The translations under genes and the position numbers were made by a program. This document shows positions 6,833-9,377 of a stretch of 9,377 nt of DNA, in pieces. The notes beneath the pieces are model-generated. The model was not told where the DNA came from, made no database searches, and saw nothing but the letters and a program-made list of their open reading frames with translations. Origin of the DNA: an uncultured Ruminobacter sp. (GTDB lineage Bacteria > Pseudomonadota > Gammaproteobacteria > Enterobacterales > Succinivibrionaceae). Position 1 is the first letter of the stretch, and the number at the start of each line of letters is the position of its first letter. The stretch spans positions 1 to 9,377 of the forward strand of contig CAAFXL010000116.1 in NCBI GenBank assembly GCA_900767005.1, given 5' to 3'.

Positions 6833-8344
6833 CTACTTAGTTCCGCCAACGGTAACGTCTTCGACTCTTACCGTTGGTTGTCCAATACCTACTTGAACAA
6901 ATTGTCCTTCCTTACCGCAATTACCTATACCTTTATCAAAGCTTAAATCATTACCAACCATAGTAACTTTTTTCAAAGTTTCCTGACCATTGCCGATAAG
7001 TGTGATATCTTTAACCGGGTATTGAATTTTACCATTTTCAACATAGTAAGCTTCGCTTGCAGTAAAAGTAAAATTGCCTGATGCAGTATCAACTTGACCA
7101 CCACTAAAGTTTACCGCATAAACCCCACGGTCTAAGCTTGAAATTATATCTTGTGGATTATCTTTGCCAGCCATTAAATAAGTATTAGTCATGCGAGGAA
7201 TTGGAATGTAAGAGTAACCAGCTCTACGACCATTACCTGTTGGCTTCATATTTAATAATTTGGCATTAAGCTTATCGCACATATAACCACAAAGAACACC
7301 ATCTTTAATTAAAACATTAGATTGTGATTTAGTTCCTTCACTATCAAATGATTTTGAACCAAGACGACCATAAATTGTGCCATCATCCACAATTGTGCAT
7401 AAATCTGAAGCTACTTGTTTACCAATGCTATCTTTAAAGATACTAGCTCCTTTTCTGATCGCATCAGCCTCTAACCCATGTCCAACCGCTTCATGAATAA
7501 GCACTGCTGGCCAACCTGATGCTAAAACAATTGGCATTTTACCTGCGGTCATACTTCTTGCTTTAAGTTTTCTTAAAGCGGTTCTTAAAGCACCTCTTGC
7601 GATACTTAAGTATCTTTTTTCAAATGAATTTATTAATGCAATATCAGTTATCCCTTCAAGATAACTATCATCTAAAATTGGCACAAGTTCATCCATGCAA
7701 TCAAAGCCATCAGCAATTCCAAAGGCATCACTCCCCATTTCAACTTTGCCATTATCACTAACTTGAACCGTACAACGAATAATCGCTTGAGGCATAATAT
7801 CAGCAGCATAAGTATTATCAGTACCAACAATTAAACGCTGACGATAACTTGATGAAATAACTACTGAAACTTGAGTAACTCTTGAATCTAAACCTCTAAC
7901 AAACTCATCCATCTCTTTAAGAATTTGAGTTTTACGCTCTTTTGATAATTGAGCAACGGGGTTAATGTCACGACAAACTTGTTTATAATCTAATGGAGAA
8001 CCAATTTTAACATTGCCATCATGATTTAATTTGGCAATTTTTTTGGTTGCATAAAAAGTTTCTTTTAAATTTGGAAAATTAATCGAATCTGAAAAAGCAA
8101 ATGCAGTCTTTTCATTTGATACCGATCTTACACCAAAGCCACTTGCGATATAGAAATTACCGCTCTTTACTATGCCTTCCGATAAAGACCAGCCATCTGC
8201 AATAATATGCTCAAAATATACATCAGAAAAATCTACTTCAGGTCCTTGCAATGAACCAAGCATAAGTTCTACATCACTTAGTGATAAACCATTTTGCTCA
8301 AGAAGCTTATGTTCAATTTTCTGAAAAATCTCTTCGTTTTCCAC
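6833..8344 (-). CDS. tldD: TldD, catalytic subunit of the TldD/TldE metalloprotease
   Basis: TldD is the zinc-bearing subunit of the TldD/E protease, which cleaves small or unfolded peptides in a closed chamber. The HExxxH motif is present as H284-E-A-V-G-H289 inside SGWPAVLIHEAVGHGLEAD, and the third ligand cysteine is C476 in GNCGKEGQ. KPTGNGRR, PIPRMTNTYL, GGQVDTASGNFTF and the C-terminal VTVGGT are family hallmarks. At 503 residues it is about 20 longer than E. coli TldD (481). The extra length lies mainly in residues 201-250, where the glycine-rich stretch I expect before the catalytic domain is replaced by an unrelated-looking segment. The start is GTG, read from an AAGGA that overlaps the stop codon of the gene upstream (12-base gap), so translation is probably coupled. 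It is last in the operon rng-nitrilase-tldD. Its partner pmbA lies 1 kb beyond its 3' end. Confidence 0.97.
   Translation of the reverse strand: MENEEIFQKIEHKLLEQNGLSLSDVELMLGSLQGPEVDFSDVYFEHIIADGWSLSEGIVKSGNFYIASGFGVRSVSNEKTAFAFSDSINFPNLKETFYATKKIAKLNHDGNVKIGSPLDYKQVCRDINPVAQLSKERKTQILKEMDEFVRGLDSRVTQVSVVISSSYRQRLIVGTDNTYAADIMPQAIIRCTVQVSDNGKVEMGSDAFGIADGFDCMDELVPILDDSYLEGITDIALINSFEKRYLSIARGALRTALRKLKARSMTAGKMPIVLASGWPAVLIHEAVGHGLEADAIRKGASIFKDSIGKQVASDLCTIVDDGTIYGRLGSKSFDSEGTKSQSNVLIKDGVLCGYMCDKLNAKLLNMKPTGNGRRAGYSYIPIPRMTNTYLMAGKDNPQDIISSLDRGVYAVNFSGGQVDTASGNFTFTASEAYYVENGKIQYPVKDITLIGNGQETLKKVTMVGNDLSFDKGIGNCGKEGQFVQVGIGQPTVRVEDVTVGGTK
6846..6877. repeat. Perfect 10-bp hairpin inside the tldD 3' coding end
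   Basis: CCAACGGTAA (6846-6855) is the exact inverse complement of TTACCGTTGG (6868-6877). The loop holds a further GTC/GAC pair set (6857-6859 with 6863-6865). It starts 14 bases past the rhodanese stop and lies in the last codons of tldD (the VRVEDVTVG region), so both convergent transcripts would contain it. No T-tract follows on either side, so it is not a standard intrinsic terminator. It may pause polymerase or protect 3' ends, or be a by-product of repeated Thr/Val codons. Confidence 0.6.
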
Positions 8345-8359
8345 TATTAATTTTCCTTA
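8345..8359 (-). promoter_or_regulatory. Ribosome site of tldD overlapping upstream stop codon
   Basis: On the minus strand the sequence reads TAAGGAAAATTAATA followed by GTG. The TAA ends the nitrilase-like gene, and its last two bases join GGA to form AAGGA, nine bases ahead of the tldD start. This site decides in favour of the GTG at 8344 as the start and suggests that ribosomes finishing the upstream gene re-initiate on tldD. Confidence 0.7.
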
Positions 8360-9157
8360 TTGCATACAAACCATACGTCTTATTTTATCTACTTTTTCTA
8401 TATCTATTGACGAGGTTATTACTTGTATTTCTTTACTATCCTTAGCTTGAGCTAAAATAAAACCATCAGGGTCAATAATCATTGAATTGCCATAACAAGC
8501 TAAATTTTGGGGTGAAACACCACAAAGCCCAGCTGCAATCACCACTGATTGATTTTCTATAGCTCGTGCTCTTAATAAAATTTCCCAATGTTTTTTGCCA
8601 GTTTCTTGATTAAATGCAGCTGGAATACATAAAATTTTAGCACCATTTTTTCGCATTTTACTAAAAACTTCAGAAAATCTTATATCAAAGCAAACACATA
8701 CTCCAATTTTGCCAATACTGGTATTTATAACTAAACTTTTATTACCTGGAGTAAAAATTTGTGCTTCGTTATAATCAGCATTACTTAAATAAGCTTTAAA
8801 CAAATGTTTTTTATGGTATTTTCCAATAAGTTTACCATTCTCAAAAACATATGAGGTTATATAGTAAGAATTACTTACCTTTCTTGGCTCAATTAAAGTG
8901 CCTGCTACTAAAATTATACTATATTTTTGGGTAATTCTTCTTAACTCTTCTAAGACATTTAATTCTTCTTGCTGTTTTAAAAGTTTTTTTACATCAGTTA
9001 CATTGGTTGGATAACCTAAAAAATTTTCAGGTAGAACTACTAGTAAAGAATCATTTTTATTTAAACTTCTTAACTTATCTACCTTTTCATTTAAATTAGT
9101 TAAGATATCAGCAATATTCATTGCTGCATTAAATTGAATTACCGAAGCTTTAATCAT
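8357..9157 (-). CDS. Nitrilase-superfamily amidase, Nit1-like (probable deaminated-glutathione amidase)
   Basis: This is a carbon-nitrogen hydrolase of 266 residues with the complete Glu-Lys-Cys triad: E44 in VLPENF, K116 in KYHKKHLF and C156 in CVCFDIRF. The segment TGKKHWEILLRARAIENQ (186-203) is typical of the Nit1 branch, whose known members hydrolyse deaminated glutathione as metabolite repair. That substrate is inferred from family resemblance, and an omega-amidase (Nit2-like) role is not excluded. Later, YGNSMIIDPDG (222-232) departs from the YGHS..DPWG pattern I would expect. The protein is cytosolic, without a signal peptide. Its ATG overlaps the rng stop codon by one base (TAATG) and tldD follows after 12 bases, so it is the middle gene of a tight operon. 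A nit gene beside tldD is common in other proteobacteria, usually with yhdP, which is not seen here. Confidence 0.88.
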   Translation of the reverse strand: MIKASVIQFNAAMNIADILTNLNEKVDKLRSLNKNDSLLVVLPENFLGYPTNVTDVKKLLKQQEELNVLEELRRITQKYSIILVAGTLIEPRKVSNSYYITSYVFENGKLIGKYHKKHLFKAYLSNADYNEAQIFTPGNKSLVINTSIGKIGVCVCFDIRFSEVFSKMRKNGAKILCIPAAFNQETGKKHWEILLRARAIENQSVVIAAGLCGVSPQNLACYGNSMIIDPDGFILAQAKDSKEIQVITSSIDIEKVDKIRRMVCMQ

Positions 9158-9354
9158 TAAATCTCAACCATATCAAAATTTTCGCGATGATAACTATATT
9201 CCCCTCTTATTGAAATTTTTAAATTATTTTCTTTCTCAAAATTCTCAATAAAATGTGAATCATCAGCTTCTAAAACTTTAGCAACATCTCTTGATACATA
9301 TAAAATAAAACCAGCACCTTTAACATTTTTACTTTCTTTTAATAATCTACGATA
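9157..9354 (-). CDS. rng: Ribonuclease G, C-terminal end only (cut by contig end)
   Basis: Only the last 65 residues are encoded, beginning at YRRLL. They match the C-terminus of E. coli RNase G (Rng/CafA) as I recall it: FILYVSRDVAKVLEADDSH against FLVYASPAVAEALKGEESH, and an ending RENFDMVEI against QEQFDVVMM. RNase G is an endonuclease that matures the 5' end of 16S rRNA. The catalytic S1 and DNase I-like domains lie beyond the window, so catalytic competence cannot be judged. The apparent start (GTG at 9369, giving MLFRS) is made of sequencing adapter and must not be annotated. The TAA stop shares its final A with the next gene's ATG. Position ahead of nit-tldD agrees with the usual rng cluster. 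Confidence 0.87.
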   Translation of the reverse strand, partial: YRRLLKESKNVKGAGFILYVSRDVAKVLEADDSHFIENFEKENNLKISIRGEYSYHRENFDMVEI

Positions 9355-9377
9355 AGATCGGAAGAGCACACGTCTGA
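9355..9377. other. Illumina TruSeq adapter remnant at contig end
   Basis: The final 23 bases read AGATCGGAAGAGCACACGTC followed by TGA. This is the start of the standard TruSeq read-through adapter, recognised from memory as an exact match over its whole length. It is artificial sequence left by incomplete trimming and marks a physical contig end. The first one or two bases could by coincidence also be genomic. Confidence 0.97.

Noticed and set aside
9355..9369. GTG start giving MLFRS at the head of the last ORF
   Set aside because: These codons come from the reverse complement of the sequencing adapter. The true gene enters from beyond the contig end.
1..9377. CRISPR arrays, insertion sequences, tRNA/rRNA genes, phage or toxin-antitoxin modules
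   Set aside because: No repeat arrays, transposase-like proteins, terminal repeats or RNA-gene signatures were seen. All coding space is filled by recognised housekeeping genes.

Overview
The window looks like a chromosomal segment of an AT-rich gammaproteobacterium. The evidence is a set of proteins that I can align from memory, over long stretches, with E. coli GpmI/GpmM, EnvC, PanZ/PanM, GlpX, PmbA/TldE, YjgA/DarP, PspE, TldD and RNase G, plus typical neighbour pairs (gpmI-envC, pmbA divergent from yjgA, rng upstream of tldD). The strong AT bias combined with this gene set would fit a host-associated lineage such as the Succinivibrionaceae, but that placement is inference and was not tested. 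I see no mobile element, phage, CRISPR, tRNA or rRNA gene, and no gap between genes longer than about 135 bases.

Layout. Positions 1-1640: gpmI (phosphoglycerate mutase), closed by a strong intrinsic terminator. Positions 1706-3373: envC (periplasmic activator of septal amidases), then panZ (acetyl-CoA sensor that matures PanD), which seems to have its own promoter. Positions 3374-3428: a hairpin serving as terminator from both sides, shared by panZ (+) and glpX (-). Positions 3429-5871: glpX (fructose-1,6-bisphosphatase class II) and pmbA on the minus strand. Positions 5872-5949: a compact divergent promoter region whose -10 box is a perfect palindrome. Positions 5950-6832: yjgA/darP and a secreted PspE-like rhodanese as a plus-strand pair. 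Positions 6833-9354: a tight minus-strand operon, rng (3' end only), nitrilase-like gene, tldD. It meets the rhodanese gene stop codon to stop codon with no spacer.

Functionally this is housekeeping DNA: central carbon metabolism (gpmI, glpX), cell division and wall hydrolysis (envC), pantothenate/CoA control (panZ), 50S ribosome maturation (darP), RNA processing (rng), metabolite repair (the nitrilase-like gene) and the TldD/TldE metalloprotease. Both subunits of that protease are encoded within 4 kb here, while in E. coli they lie far apart.

The last 23 bases (9355-9377) are not genomic. They match the Illumina TruSeq read adapter, so this is a contig end, and the apparent start of the final ORF is an artefact. 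I found no convincing undescribed system. The points most worth a second look are the adapter, a perfect hairpin inside the tldD coding end at the zero-gap convergent junction, the palindromic divergent -10 box, a divergent stretch in TldD, and the missing yhdP between rng and the nitrilase-like gene.
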